From NCBI GenBank assembly GCA_025084515.1, contig JAJAGP010000226.1, forward strand, positions 257,501-321,500: 64,000 nt of DNA, in the 5' to 3' direction. The notes beneath the pieces were generated by a model. It ran no database searches, was not told the DNA's origin, and saw only the letters and a list, made by a program, of their open reading frames with translations. The stretch comes from Ancistrus triradiatus. Its lineage: Eukaryota > Chordata > Actinopteri > Siluriformes > Loricariidae. How positions within the stretch are numbered: the stretch's first letter is position 1; each line of letters starts with the position of its first letter. The position numbers and the translations under genes are program-made. Shown here one piece after another: positions 10,532 through 21,732 of the stretch.

Positions 10532-13500
10532 ATGGCTGCATCCAGGATGTTGCTCAGACCCTTGACGGGAGCGTCCGGCTTCTTTCAGAGGCGTCTCTTA
10601 CAGCCTGGTCTCGCCCCATCGACCGTCCTGAACAGTAGGAGCATTTATGAGAGGGACTACCAGAGACCAGGCCAGGAACCAGACACACGGTGGCCCTGGC
10701 AGAAGATCCGCTTCGACTTTTCTAAGGGCGTGTATGGAATCAAGAAGCACTTCGGGCTCCTTAAGGACGAGTTCACGGAGCGGTGGACGGGACCCGAGGG
10801 CCGGCCCCTTCTGGTGCACATGCTGGAGCAGACGAGGGTGCTGTGGGAGTTTCGAGGAGCCGAGTCGCTTAACCAGTGGATGGTTTCCACAGACAGAGAG
10901 GTCGGAGGACGGAGCGAGGCGTACGTGAAGCTGGGGAGGAACGACACCACGTGCATGCTGTACGGGACGCTGTGTTCGGTTCCACCCCGTGACGGAGAGA
11001 CGCGCTACAGCGGCTACTGCACCATGCGCTCCAAGCCTCCTCTGGTTAGTGGTCCATGTAAACCTGCATTTCAACTGTTATGGCTAGTAATACCATTGTA
11101 GATGGTTTGGGGGGCACGGTGGCATCGTGTCTGGCACCATCGCCTCACTGCTTCAGAGACCCGGGTCCGAATTCTGACCCAGCCCCCGGATGAGTAGTGC
11201 TTGCATGTTTTTTCTGGGTCTGTCGGTTTCCTATCACATTCCAAAGACGTTAGGTCAGTTGGTGTCTCTAAAGTGTTCCAGGCTGGTTTTTGCCTTATGA
11301 CTTTAAATTGGATGAATGGTGGAATGTTGTTGACTTTTTGGTAACTTCTGATCTCCTGTTGTCAGGCGTCGTTTGACAGAAAGAAACACTTTGATTGGTC
11401 GAGCTTCAACACCCTGTACCTTCGTATCCGTGGAGACGGCAGGCCGTGGATGATCAACATTTCAGCCGAGACCTACTTTTCCCACCAGAGGGATGACATG
11501 TACAGCTACTTCCTGTACACTCGAGGCGGGCCGTACTGGCAGGATGTTAAGGTGCTGAACGATAAGCTCACGGAATCTGACTTTTAAGTTAGCTGCCTTT
11601 TAACCCATAGACTGTGAAGTTGTTCCCTTGTTAGCTCTTAGGTATTTAATAACCATTAGCCCCTTGTTAGATTATCCTTTTAATAAGATTTTACCCCTTG
11701 TTTAGCCACTCGTTAGCTCTTAGCTTTCGGTTAGTCCTTGGCATAAAGTTAGCACTTTTGTTAGCCTCTTGTTAATCTTTAGCCACTTTTATCCTTTCAA
11801 TAACATTTTACCCCTTGTTAACCCTTAGCCACTCGTTAGCTCTTAGCTTTCGGTTAGTCCTTGGCATAAAGTTAGCACTTAGCCTTTTGTTAGCCTCTCA
11901 TTAATCTTTAGCCACCTTTATCCTTTCAATAACATTTTACCCCTTGTTAACCCTTAGCCACTCGTTAGCTCTTAGCTTTCGGTTAGTTTTTGGCATATAT
12001 TCAGCACCTTTTCTTAGCCTCTCGTTAATCTTTAGCCACTTTGTAAGCACTTAGTCTTTTGTTAACGGTTAGAACCCTTGTTAGCTCTTTGCAATTCCCT
12101 AGCCCCCGAACGATCATTTAATTGCAGTAGTATGTCTAGCTGGTGGATTTTGGGTAGTACAGTATTTCGCCTGCCTACAATGTTTAATAAATCAGCCATT
12201 TCATTTCTCCATGACCACATCTGTTTACCTCTAAACCACCCTGTAACTGTGCTAGCATCTACATGATGCACATTGGCTGACCAAGTCTTTAAATCAAGAA
12301 AATCGCTGCAAAATATGACCTCTTTGGCCTTCCACAATGATCAGTGTTTAAATTCTGTACGTGGTAGGTATCATCAGTAACACTTCTTTCTTTGGCAGAT
12401 CCCATTCTCCAAGTTCTTCCTGTCAAGTCGAGGGCGAATCCAAGATGATCAGCATCCTCTCTGGCTGGATAAGGTCTGGTAGACAATGTTTCACTTAATA
12501 TAAAGGAAGAGTGGTGCCCGGTGGCAATGCGCCAGCCCATCAGGGCAGAGACCCGGGTTAGACTGTCACACAGGAAGGGGAAAATCAGGTCCTGTTCTCC
12601 GCATAGTCAATATCCAAGCTGGTTATAGGAACGAGCTCCATTCATATAATGAGATTTGACTGTAAGAAACCCTGATGAACCAGCCAGCAAAATAAAACGC
12701 TAGGGGTGTAACGAATATGTCACGCTGTGCATCGTGTCCATGTCAGGATGTAATCGCGGAGATACCGCGTGCGTTTGTCTGCAGAAAACCTGTCTAATAA
12801 CGTCGTTGCGTCCTTTGAACACTAGGGGGCGAAATTATTTTTATCGTTATGGGGTAATAGGGCTCTGGAAACTGAAAAGATTCGGGATGTTTAAAGATAT
12901 TTACATACAATTGATACGAAAAGGTGTTTGACAAACTGGGTATGATAAAAAGGTCTCCTTTTCAATTTCAGGTAGCACTCGGTTATTATCAGTTACTAAA
13001 ATTATTGTAATTGCAGGAGACTGGTTTCCTCTTTAAAGACTCGCATTGTTTACAGGTCAGGAATAAAGGAACGATTTTTATTTAATTTAAAGTGAATAAG
13101 CATGAGAAAAGCATCGTTACACCCCTATTCAAAACATTATCCATATTGATCTCTAGCTGTTCATTTTGAGCATGCACTTAATGCACAAGCCCACCATGGC
13201 GACTGGGTTCGAATCCCGGTGGTGCCTTTCAGCCAGATTGGGATTCATACATGCATGGATGGTTGAGGGAGGAGAACCCAGTCAGGGTAGGGGATTTTCC
13301 CCCAGCACTGTGACACCAGCCATGCAGGACATCCCTAAACCCCGTCTTCTCTAGGATATTCGACTCCACTGACCAGTCAAATATTAAAAAAATTCTAATG
13401 AAACTCATGCATGCATTACAGGTTCTGCTTTCCATAGAGTAACTAACCGGCCGACTCGTTTCAGGTGAACACCATCGGCTTCACGCTGGGGGATAAAGCG

Positions 13501-13605
13501 GACGGCCCATTCCAGCTGGAGATCGACTTCGTCGCCGTGTGTAACGACCACGCTCACACGGAGGAGTTCGCTTATGAACTGTACAAGCGGAATCCCGAGG
13601 TCTAA
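10532..13605 (+). CDS. ndufaf1: NDUFAF1 (CIA30), mitochondrial complex I assembly factor
   Basis: NDUFAF1 is a mitochondrial chaperone that acts at a membrane-arm intermediate of complex I. Coding exons are 10532-11044, 11366-11551, 12399-12473 and 13465-13605, all joined in phase 0, giving 304 residues (human 327). The first about 40 residues are rich in Arg, Ser and Leu with no acidic residue, fitting a mitochondrial targeting peptide. The CIA30 domain follows: RPLLVHMLEQTRVLWEFRGA, FDWSSFNTLYLRIRGDGRPW, MYSYFLYTRGGPYWQDVK, IPFSKFFLSSRGRIQD and IGFTLGDKADGPFQLEIDF, ending HTEEFAYELYKRNPEV. A polyadenylation signal AATAAA is at 13722. Intron 2 carries a family-C SINE, intron 3 a tandem repeat, intron 4 a MITE. 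The gene sits head-to-head with rtf1, about 1.5 kb apart. Confidence 0.97.
11110..11340 (+). mobile_element. SINE family C (HE1/DANA-like)
   Basis: The head 'gggggcacggtggcatcg' with 'gcctcactgcttcagagacc' and a weak B box leads into the body ('ggtttcctatcacattccaa', 'agacgttaggtcagttgg'). It fills most of ndufaf1 intron 2. Confidence 0.7.
11590..12085 (+). repeat. Tandem array in ndufaf1 intron 3, period about 123-129 bp
   Basis: The landmark 'agccactcgttagctcttag' starts at about 11704, 11827 and 11956, giving periods of 123 and 129. Each unit is itself built from short degenerate 'CTTGTTAGCC' / 'CTCGTTAGC' words, so the array looks like a higher-order repeat grown from a roughly 10-20-bp seed. 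It begins almost directly after the exon 2 coding end plus 40 bases. Confidence 0.85.
12701..13127. mobile_element. hAT-type MITE in ndufaf1 intron 4
   Basis: The ends are inverted copies: TAGGGGTGTAACGA at 12701-12714 and its complement TCGTTACACCCCTA at 13114-13127. The 427-bp interior has no coding remnant. TAGGGGTGTAACG is a common end of non-autonomous hAT elements in fish. I could not find an intact 8-bp target duplication, so the copy is probably old. Confidence 0.75.
13187..13345 (+). mobile_element. SINE family B
   Basis: A tRNA-like head ends in a good B box (GGTTCGAATCCC at about 13206-13217), followed by 'ggtggtgcctttcagcc' and a body not shared with family A. Other copies lie at 50858-50985 and 59790-59895. 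Confidence 0.65.
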
Positions 13606-14152
13606 CCCCGCGATCAACACCAACCCGAAGGAAGGTCTGCAGAGAACCTTAACACGGCACCCTTACCCCAACACTGTTCTCACAGACACTTGAATACAAA
13701 AGCACGACACATTTAATAGCAAATAAAATCAGGTTCGGCATACATCCTGACTCGTATTTACAAAATGTAGGGAAATGAAGAGAACAAAGAAAACAGACAA
13801 ACAAGCTATAAAAGTCGCAACAAGCTCCACTTATTAAAACCTTATTCAAAAGATTAAGCTGAAATACTAACCCTCATTCTGGATGGGGTCAAATCTCTGG
13901 GCATTTTAAAAATGGTCCACACATCTGCTGTTTTCTAATTGCTTATGTTTTGGAAGTACCTGCAGTATCTTTTTTGGGTTCATCTACTCCATGTTTACAC
14001 AAGCTGTACATCAAACTAGTCTTTTTTTGTGTAATAAGTTCTGAAACATGGACAGATTGATAAAGGTGGTTAAATCTAGAATTTTCTGCTCGTTACAGTA
14101 GGCAAAGTATGCATGAATAAAAAAGAAAATGCATGTCACTAGGACATTAAGA
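13606..14152. other. Convergent 3' ends of ndufaf1 and nusap1
   Basis: The two stop codons are 547 bp apart. The ndufaf1 polyadenylation signal is at 13722. The rest is the presumed nusap1 3' UTR; I found no repeat here. Confidence 0.6.
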
Positions 14153-17100
14153 TTAAGCCACGACTACTCCACGTCTGGCCCCGAGCATCTGTTCCTTCTT
14201 CTGCTTCCTGTCCCGTGTGTGCTTGACCCGCCTCTCTTCCCTGTGCATGAAGAGAAAACATTAAATCAAAGACTTGGATTAATTATCATTATGAATATAC
14301 AGGTATGAGTGGCTTCCATGATGCGTTCGTTGAAATTGCACATTGTGACTGTGGTAGCCTAGCGGTTAAGGTACTGGACTCTGGCCCAGAAGGTCCAGGG
14401 TTCAAATCCCATCTCTGCCAAGCTGCCACCATTGGGTCCTTGAGCAAGACCCTTAACCCATAATTGCTTGTATTGTAAGACCTAAATGATAAGAGCGTCT
14501 GCTAAATGCTGTGAATGTAAATGAACAGTACACTGTGCTAAAGTCTTAGGCCACCATTAGATTTGCTAGAGCAATGACAGAATGACCATAGATGAGCCTT
14601 ATTGCCCTGTTCCCCTTCTGAGAAAGTTTGCTACCCTTCCAAAAAGGCCATTCCTGGTCAACTTGGCATCCCAAGGAAGTGTAAGGGGAGGTCACACTAA
14701 ATACTTGCCTGTAAAACTAGCCTATAAAACCAAGGACCAGGACTGAGAAGCTGTCATTACAACTGCTCTGTGACAACAGCTAATGAATCTGGTGAGGTAA
14801 TACAAGTTAATACGCTGAGTGCATGCGAATGGACGCTGATCTTACCTGCACAGTAAACTCAAACGTACAATATGAATTATTCTCAATGTATAACAGATCA
14901 GGGTAGTATATTACTCCTGTAATACTGGCACCTCTGAGTGCATTCCAATATCATGAACAGCCCCCAATAATAGATCAATAACAGCGATCGAACACTGATC
15001 AGTGGTAATCCTCCAGTGAGAGTAAAATTGACGGTGTCGTGTGGTTCTCACTCACCGTGTCTGCACTTGGTGCTGTTTGTAGTTTTTCTGGTGAGGTGGC
15101 ACCGTTTGCGTTTTCTCGGCTTCCGCATTTTCCTGCGTTGTTCCAAAAGGCTTTAGCTTTCCTAATTACATGAATAAAATACAATCCATTAGAGCTTCGC
15201 TACTAGGGATGCACCGATATTGAATTTCTTGGGCCGATACGGTAACCGATTTTTATCACATTGTGGCCGATACCAATGTTAAAATCTGATAATTTAACCT
15301 TTCTGCATTTCAAATACAGTAAATCATTTTTGCAATAAAGTAATAATTAACAATAAAAGTTAAATCAGACCTGACGATTACTGTAAACACAAGGTGCCAT
15401 TCACTCAAAGGAAAAATGGTTAAGTTCCATTTTATGTTAACCTTCCTTTAGAAAAGGTAGGAATTATTATTTTTACAGGCTCCAACAAGAATAATTAAGC
15501 GTATAAGAAAGCTTATGATGAGCAGCTCCAAGTATTAATGAACAACAGCCAAAAGAAAAATCAAAGTATTGATATGTAAATATATATGTTATAATATCGG
15601 CTAAAATGTTAATATCGGACTGATACGGATATCAGAAAAAAGAAACAAGCGATAATCTCCACTCACCCCTATGAGGTTTGTAAGAAAGGGGCCGAGAGAG
15701 ACTCGCCTTCAGATCAAACGCGTTCTTTTTATTGGTTCCTGGAGTGGCCGGTGCACCGCTGAAGATAAATGGCGTCACTCCTAAGAAATTAAAACAATAA
15801 CAACAACAAAGCATTACTTGTCAATTAACAGGTATTCAATTCAGGAACTACATTTCTAGATGCACTTAATTACTTAATGTAACCAGTTTCCACAATTGTC
15901 CTTGTGCTAATTGTTTTTCTAAGTAATCTACTTTAGACAAGATCTGATACACAGAGCAAAAGTCTGGGTATGGGCTAAGTAACGAAATCAAACAGCTCTT
16001 AATGGATTCACAGCTTGACTGAAGAGCAACGAGACTGAAGATCAGTTTTGGTCGCAAACAAAAATGCTGAACCAGCTTCATCCCTCACAAAGACGCCGTT
16101 TGCTGGAGCTAAACTCGGCTCTTTCATTAAACCCCATCCGCGGCTGATCGGAGCTTCGTTCCTCTGACAGGTTTGTTATCTGTAAGTCCAGCTCTAACCC
16201 AGAGAAGCTGCTGATGCTCTCTAACTCTGCCCTTACATTTCTGACTGATCAGATTCACATTAAGAGCTTCATCATACAGATTTATAATCCCTAACCAAAC
16301 GGGATCCTAGACTTTGGTTAGAACACCAGGATCTCACTCCGATCTGCTTCAGTCGGTAGAATAGTGGATCTTAGTACCAGCCTGCCTTATAAACCCCACC
16401 CATTTTATTTGCTGAATGGAAATAAACCTTTCTAATAAGTTAAAACTTACCAATCGACATTTGTGTTTATTGTCTGTATAATAAACAGTTATTGGTCATT
16501 CTGTTCCGACTTTAATGACTGAAGGGCTTAGCCGCGGGGGAACGATACAGTGGAACCATTTTACCTCACGGAAAGGCTAATAAACAAATTGTTTATGTCC
16601 TCTGTATCTAAAATCTAACAATAACCAAAAATCAGAATTAAAAGAAATTACTCGCATCTCAAATCCACTTTCCTGTGGAGATTAAAATGAACAAGCTTGT
16701 TCAAAAGGATACATTAGATTTTTTAGTTCTATATTTTATTCTACCAATTGGCTTTATGATGCCAAGAATGTATCCCAGGTCTTAAGCCCGGCCTTTATTA
16801 CACTCACCTGGTGTTTTGTTGACGGGGCCAGCACTTTTATTATTGTGCACTGCAGACTTCCTGCCTGGAGTGGGTGTTAGGGGAAGCATGGGAGACATGC
16901 GAGCGGGAGTTTTCACCAGAGACCGCTTGTGCTCGTTATCCTGGGTGGCTTGAGAAAACCTAAGATGACAAACGTGCTTGAGCTAATCATTCAGAACGAC
17001 TGTATATAAAAAGACAAGCCAAAAATATCTAAGCGTGTCTCGTACCTGACGTTGATTTTGTTGGTTGAAACGACAGAGGGCCTGAAGGGGGCGCTGTTCT

Positions 17101-20100
17101 TTAACGCAGGCTTGCTGGCGGGTGTGACCCTGCCCTTCTCGGGCTTCCTCTCTGGTACTGCTGGGCTGAACAGAGAGGCTCGGCTGACTGAAGACTTCTG
17201 CTAACACACATTTGACACGAACGAATATAAAGATAGAAAAACAGGAAGCAATGGAATGCAAGAGAAAATGCGTAGTAGCGTTTGCTTACGCCCGGAGTCT
17301 TTGTTTCAGCCGGCTTCTTGATGCCACTTTCCGCCTGAGCAGACCGCAAAAAAACAACTGTTTATGAAATGAAATCAAAGCCAATGCAATATGGACCCAA
17401 ATAATCAAAAGCTTTATTCACCTTGAGTTCTTTCACAGTGCTCCTGAGCCCTTCCATTTGCTTATTCCTTCTCTGAACGTAAGAGTCGATGGACTCCATT
17501 TTGTTGAAGTGTGCCTCGTGCAGTTTCTTAAAATCTAGAGGAGATCAGGAACTGTGAGCCTTTCATCACATGACGCCACAGTACAAGTAGGTCCAATGTA
17601 AATGGGGTTAACCAGATTAAATAAAATCAAATATCAGGAACTGCTGGAGTACGATAAAGGACCAATATCTTAAGGAGATAAAAAGTGACATTACTGGGAG
17701 TAGTTGGCCTCAGAGCTGCTTTCTTCATTAGACCTTCATGACGAGGAATCCTACCGACACTCTTCTTAGCCACTGTACAGATGGAACACAAACCTCTGAT
17801 CAGACCAACCTAACCACTCAGTATTGATTGACAAATCTCAGTCCACTATGCTAGACTAAGAGCAAGAACAGATTTGTTCTAACCCTAGTTACTAACCTGC
17901 CAAATTAGATAGGCCTGTTTGTTTTTAACACCATGATTTACCTTTCGGCCTTGCTCATGGCAGTATGAAACTCCATTATTTGCAGTAGGATCATAACTGA
18001 GGGATAAATCCTATAACGTCCAAGAATTTCAGGGTTTTATGGGCATTTTCAGAGCTTGGTGCACATTTTATGTCCACAGGTATTTCTTACAATCTGAGAT
18101 GACATGTTATTTCAGTGGAGCAAACATCACATATTGGTGGTGGTTCTCCGTTTAAAAGATGGCGGTGAGTTAATTTAGAGTGTCCTATTCCGCACCTTGC
18201 CTAGGTTGTTTGGTCAGTTCTATTGCCGAAATGTATTGTGTGATTAATGTTTATATTGGGGTTTATCTTCTGTAGTTTGCCATTTCTCTGGCTTTCCCAC
18301 TCTCATTGCCATAGGCTTTTAATATAGGCTTGTATTGCCAGTTTGGCATCCAGGGCTGGCATCTTAGTGACCGTAGTCGATATGGTCATGGGGTTGCATG
18401 CCGCCTTGTCAGTATTCTCAAATAAACCTGTAAACAGACCCGAAACCTCAAGCAGAGTGGGTGGGGCTTTGACTCCGCTTACCTACGACAGCCATGAGGA
18501 AATGGCCATTTCTTTATCAAATTAACCTCAATAGTTATTTGACACCATTTCAACCAAGTGTCAACTGTCACCCCCTCCAACTGTTTTCTGATAAGGTCAC
18601 GGCTATTTTTGCCACATGACAACATGTACCGATGCCAGACCAAAATCCAAGAATGAGCTTTGTAGGACTTCTCCAAATACTTAACGTCAGTTTTCCCTAA
18701 ATATGTCAGTCTTGACATGATACCTTTATTGCTCTTCTCAGTGACAGCATCATTGGTAGTCGATGCAGGTTTCAACCCTGACTGGTTCTCTTTGGGCTCC
18801 ACAGATGGCACTGGCGTCACCGTCTCCTTACTTGAGGACACCTTCCTCCTCTTGGAGCTCCTTCTACCTTCAGCCTCTGGTCCAGCCTGTTCTGCATTAG
18901 CCTAAAACCAAACTTCATTACTCAGAGCTTTTCTTTAACCATCATATGCTTCGTGAATCTAAGCAGATTTACCTGCACTGGGTTCTCTTCTACTTTGGGA
19001 CTCGGTCCTCCCGAATGCTTCCTCTTTTGGTTCTTTCCACGGCGTGTGGTCACTAATGCACCTCTCGGTGGCGTGGGTTCAGTCGCGGCCTGCGCAAGGG
19101 TTTGGGTATCATCGGAGGTGGCATGATTTCCCTATTGATGCAGTATGTTACTAGCTCAGCAGCAGTTCATTACCATACCATAGATAAAGCATTGAGGTTC
19201 ATATCATGCATTTTTCAGCTAGCATTGGTGCGAGTGTTTGTGCTCCATCAGGACAGGCATCATCCTTATGTTTAAATTACTTCAGATAAGTTTCAAATAA
19301 CCTGCATAGCACTACAGAGTGTATTCACATACCTACTGCAAACTACATAGTGAACTACAGTATATTTACAACATGAATCCGTTTTTGATCAAGCGTTCAC
19401 CATACATATGTGCATTATGTGGGGGTGGAAAATGTGTGACTTACATTCTCAGAGTTCTCTTGCTGTTCAAAATGCATCTTCAGTGCCTTGAGCAACTTAT
19501 CAGCCTATAAATTCAATAGATTATATTGAATCACCATACACCATTCATACAGCTTCTTTTTTTATCACCAAAATCAGATTATGTGCAGTCTGAAGGGCTG
19601 AAAACTACATGTAATCAGCTGGATGAAGCAAGCTAAGCACCATTACAAAGCCAAGTCAGGTGTTAAAAATTAACCCAGAGTCACCTGACATTGAGAAGTT
19701 GGCAAATGAGCAGATGGAAAGACAATGATTGGTATTGCATCCCATTTATAAGCCCACGTTTCCGATTCACAGTGGTCTAACAGGACAGACAGGGATCATC
19801 CCCAGAATGGCAACAGCAGCCTGATAGCCCTGTGAAAGACTGGAGTCCTGTCCAGGGCATGCTTGCATCTACACCATGGATCCCATATGTATAGCCACCA
19901 GAGTCCCCTCATGATAGACCATGAAAGAAATTGTGTATATGCATATACACCGAATGGCCCCCATCTAGTAACGTACTGGACCTCCTTTGGTTCTTCAAAC
20001 AGCAGCAATTCATCATGGCAGAGATTCCAGGTGTTGAAATCGTTCTGCAGGAATATTGAGCCATGCAGACAGGAGAGCGTCTTGCAGTTGGAGCTAATTA

Positions 20101-21298
20101 GATGGAGGTACTGACAGCCATTTCTAACTCGTCCTAATAATGCTCAACAGGATTGGGCACTGAAGGCCAATGACGCAAGGAACTCACTCATGTTCCTGGA
20201 ACCAATCCTGTCCTGCTGAACATGGCATTTCTGCCATAGGGTAAAAAGCTGCCTTGATCAGCCAAATTCTGAGCCTCCCATCAGCTTGGTGCAATGGAAA
20301 GTTGGATTCATCAGACCAGGCCATGTTTTTGCACTGCTCAGTTATCCAATTTGTGCTCTTTCGCCCACGAGTCTCACCTCTAAACTCAAACTGTTTGTCT
20401 GCTGTTAGTCTATCCATGCCAAGGAACGACAAGTTGTGCATTCAAACCAGTTGGAGCCCCAGCTATATTCTTCTGCAACTTGCTTGACAGTGTCCTGCCT
20501 GTTCACCAGAATGATTCTTTTCTCCCTACTCTGACCCCTTTTGCTGACACGTTGTTTACATTCACAGGATCCCCACAATGTTGGCAATTTTTAATGACCA
20601 TGCCTCTGCAAAGCCAACCAAATCACGCATTCTAATGTAGATGCCCTCAAACTGCACTTCAGGGTCACGTGTCCAATACAGGGATGCTTCCATAATGAAA
20701 GGGCAGGTAGCTGTAATAAACTGGAGACTCTCTAATAAAGTGTATATCGCCACTTAACATCATGTGTACAGGTTGAGGTTATTCAACGTGGGTTGTCTTA
20801 TTTGTGGCTTAAAGATTAATTATACTATTATTTAACATATAATATGAAGTCAGACGAGACTGGTATTCTTTGTCAAACATCCAGTACAGCAGAACATTTG
20901 TTTTTTATTAGTGTTGCATTGTATCTTCGGCTGTTTATGTAAATTCAAGCTTTGAAATAACATTTCTCCATAACAGCAGTCGAACAAAGTAAGCGGACAC
21001 AAACGAATGGCAACATTCATGTGCATGCTTGTTAACCTACTAAAATGACCATGTTGTTAAATTATTTGATATGAATTAACAACATAAATGTGCATTTACA
21101 CCAAGTCAAAGCCTAAATAATACTTAAAAACAAGTTTACATAACGTTAATTATGTGCTACTTGTTTGTAAACAGAAGCCATTACTCGTAACACACAGAAG
21201 AAACGCAATAACGGTTCACTCACCTTCGTGTTGGCTTTCAAACCAACACTTTTGGCAAGCTGCCGCAGATCCGCGTACTTCATCGAGTCTAAATCCAT
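14153..21298 (-). CDS. nusap1: NUSAP1, nucleolar and spindle-associated protein
   Basis: NUSAP1 binds and bundles microtubules around chromosomes in mitosis. Eleven coding exons on the minus strand: 21224-21298, 19445-19504, 18973-19131, 18724-18901, 17422-17534, 17290-17334, 17046-17197, 16808-16959, 15667-15780, 15056-15161 and 14153-14240. Phases join to 413 residues (human 441). The N-terminus (SMKYADLRQLAKSVGLKANT then KADKLLKALK) is the SAP DNA-binding motif. Further landmarks are FKKLHEAHFNKMESIDSYVQ, KRSLVKTPAR, the block AFDLKASLSRPLSYKPHRGK across the exon 9/10 join, and a basic C-terminal helix ending GARRGVVVA. Exon 6 is only 45 bp and starts and ends in phase 0, so it could be skipped without frame loss. 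It faces oip5 head-to-head. Confidence 0.97.
14346..14522 (+). mobile_element. SINE family A
   Basis: Good head and B box (GGTTCAAATCCC at about 14399), intact body and tail. It lies in the last intron of nusap1. Confidence 0.85.
14527..14720. mobile_element. Tc1/mariner relic
   Basis: The end 'tgctaaagtcttaggccacc' followed by 'attagatttgctagagcaat' resembles the element at 57708-58182, and a later part has the same 'cccttccaaaaaggccattc' type of sequence. It is a one-ended, heavily decayed fragment. Confidence 0.5.
15204..15640. mobile_element. hAT-like MITE, right end lost
   Basis: It starts TAGGGATGCACCGATAT with 'gggccgatacggtaaccg', a typical fish hAT terminus, and ends in repeated 'aatatcgg' words near 15590-15640. 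A matching inverted end is not present, so it is truncated or decayed. It is in nusap1 intron 9. Confidence 0.55.
19990..20760 (-). mobile_element. Tc1/mariner transposase relic in nusap1 intron 1
   Basis: The minus strand at 20184-20441 reads a stretch with NMAWSDESNFPLHQADGRLR, which contains the first catalytic Asp context (WSDES) of Tc1-family transposases. Flanking frames are broken. No intact ends were identified. Confidence 0.6.
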
Positions 21299-21732
21299 CT
21301 TGACGCCAAACCGTCTTCAAAACGGGCGAGAACAGAGAAATATTCGCGTGTTTTTAACGCTGTTTGTTTGACTCGCGCTGCAACGGTGCGTTTCTCCGTC
21401 CACAGGACTGAACTCAAACTCCGCGCCTAACGGTTAAAACGTTTAAAAAAAAGCCATACGCTGATTTGATTGGTTCGCCTCACGTCTCGCGTTTGTGATT
21501 GGTTCTCGGGATACACACAGGAGGCGCACGAAAGCCAAAGAGCTGTGGCTGAATTCCAAACGGCTCAGTGTTCACTATATAGGAAGACTCCAAACAGTCG
21601 TTCGTAAACCATATCTAGTGCACTTTATATAACTCAGCAGGGTATTTGCGGTTTCACCACATATAAAGCTTTAACGGGGTGCTTTTCAGCGTTTGGTGTT
21701 AGGACGTGGTAGTTAGATGTTTATAGGACAAA
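21299..21732. promoter_or_regulatory. Bidirectional nusap1/oip5 promoter
   Basis: The two ATGs point away from each other across 434 bp. Two ATTGG (reverse CCAAT) boxes lie at 21469-21473 and 21498-21502, 29 bp apart, with a MYB-like TAACGG at about 21429 and TTCAAA/CTCAAA (CHR-like) words nearer nusap1. Paired CCAAT boxes plus CHR-like motifs are typical of cell-cycle promoters bound by NF-Y and the MuvB/DREAM complexes. There is no TATA box. Confidence 0.65.

Noticed and set aside
10598..11074. A 158-codon minus-strand ORF
   Set aside because: It is a shadow of the GC-rich ndufaf1 exon 10532-11044 and has no family resemblance.
18479..18841. A 120-codon minus-strand ORF that extends nusap1 exon 4
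   Set aside because: Only the part above 18724 is coding. The AAAG|GTATCA donor and the match of the next exon at 17534 to NUSAP1 show the rest is intron read-through.
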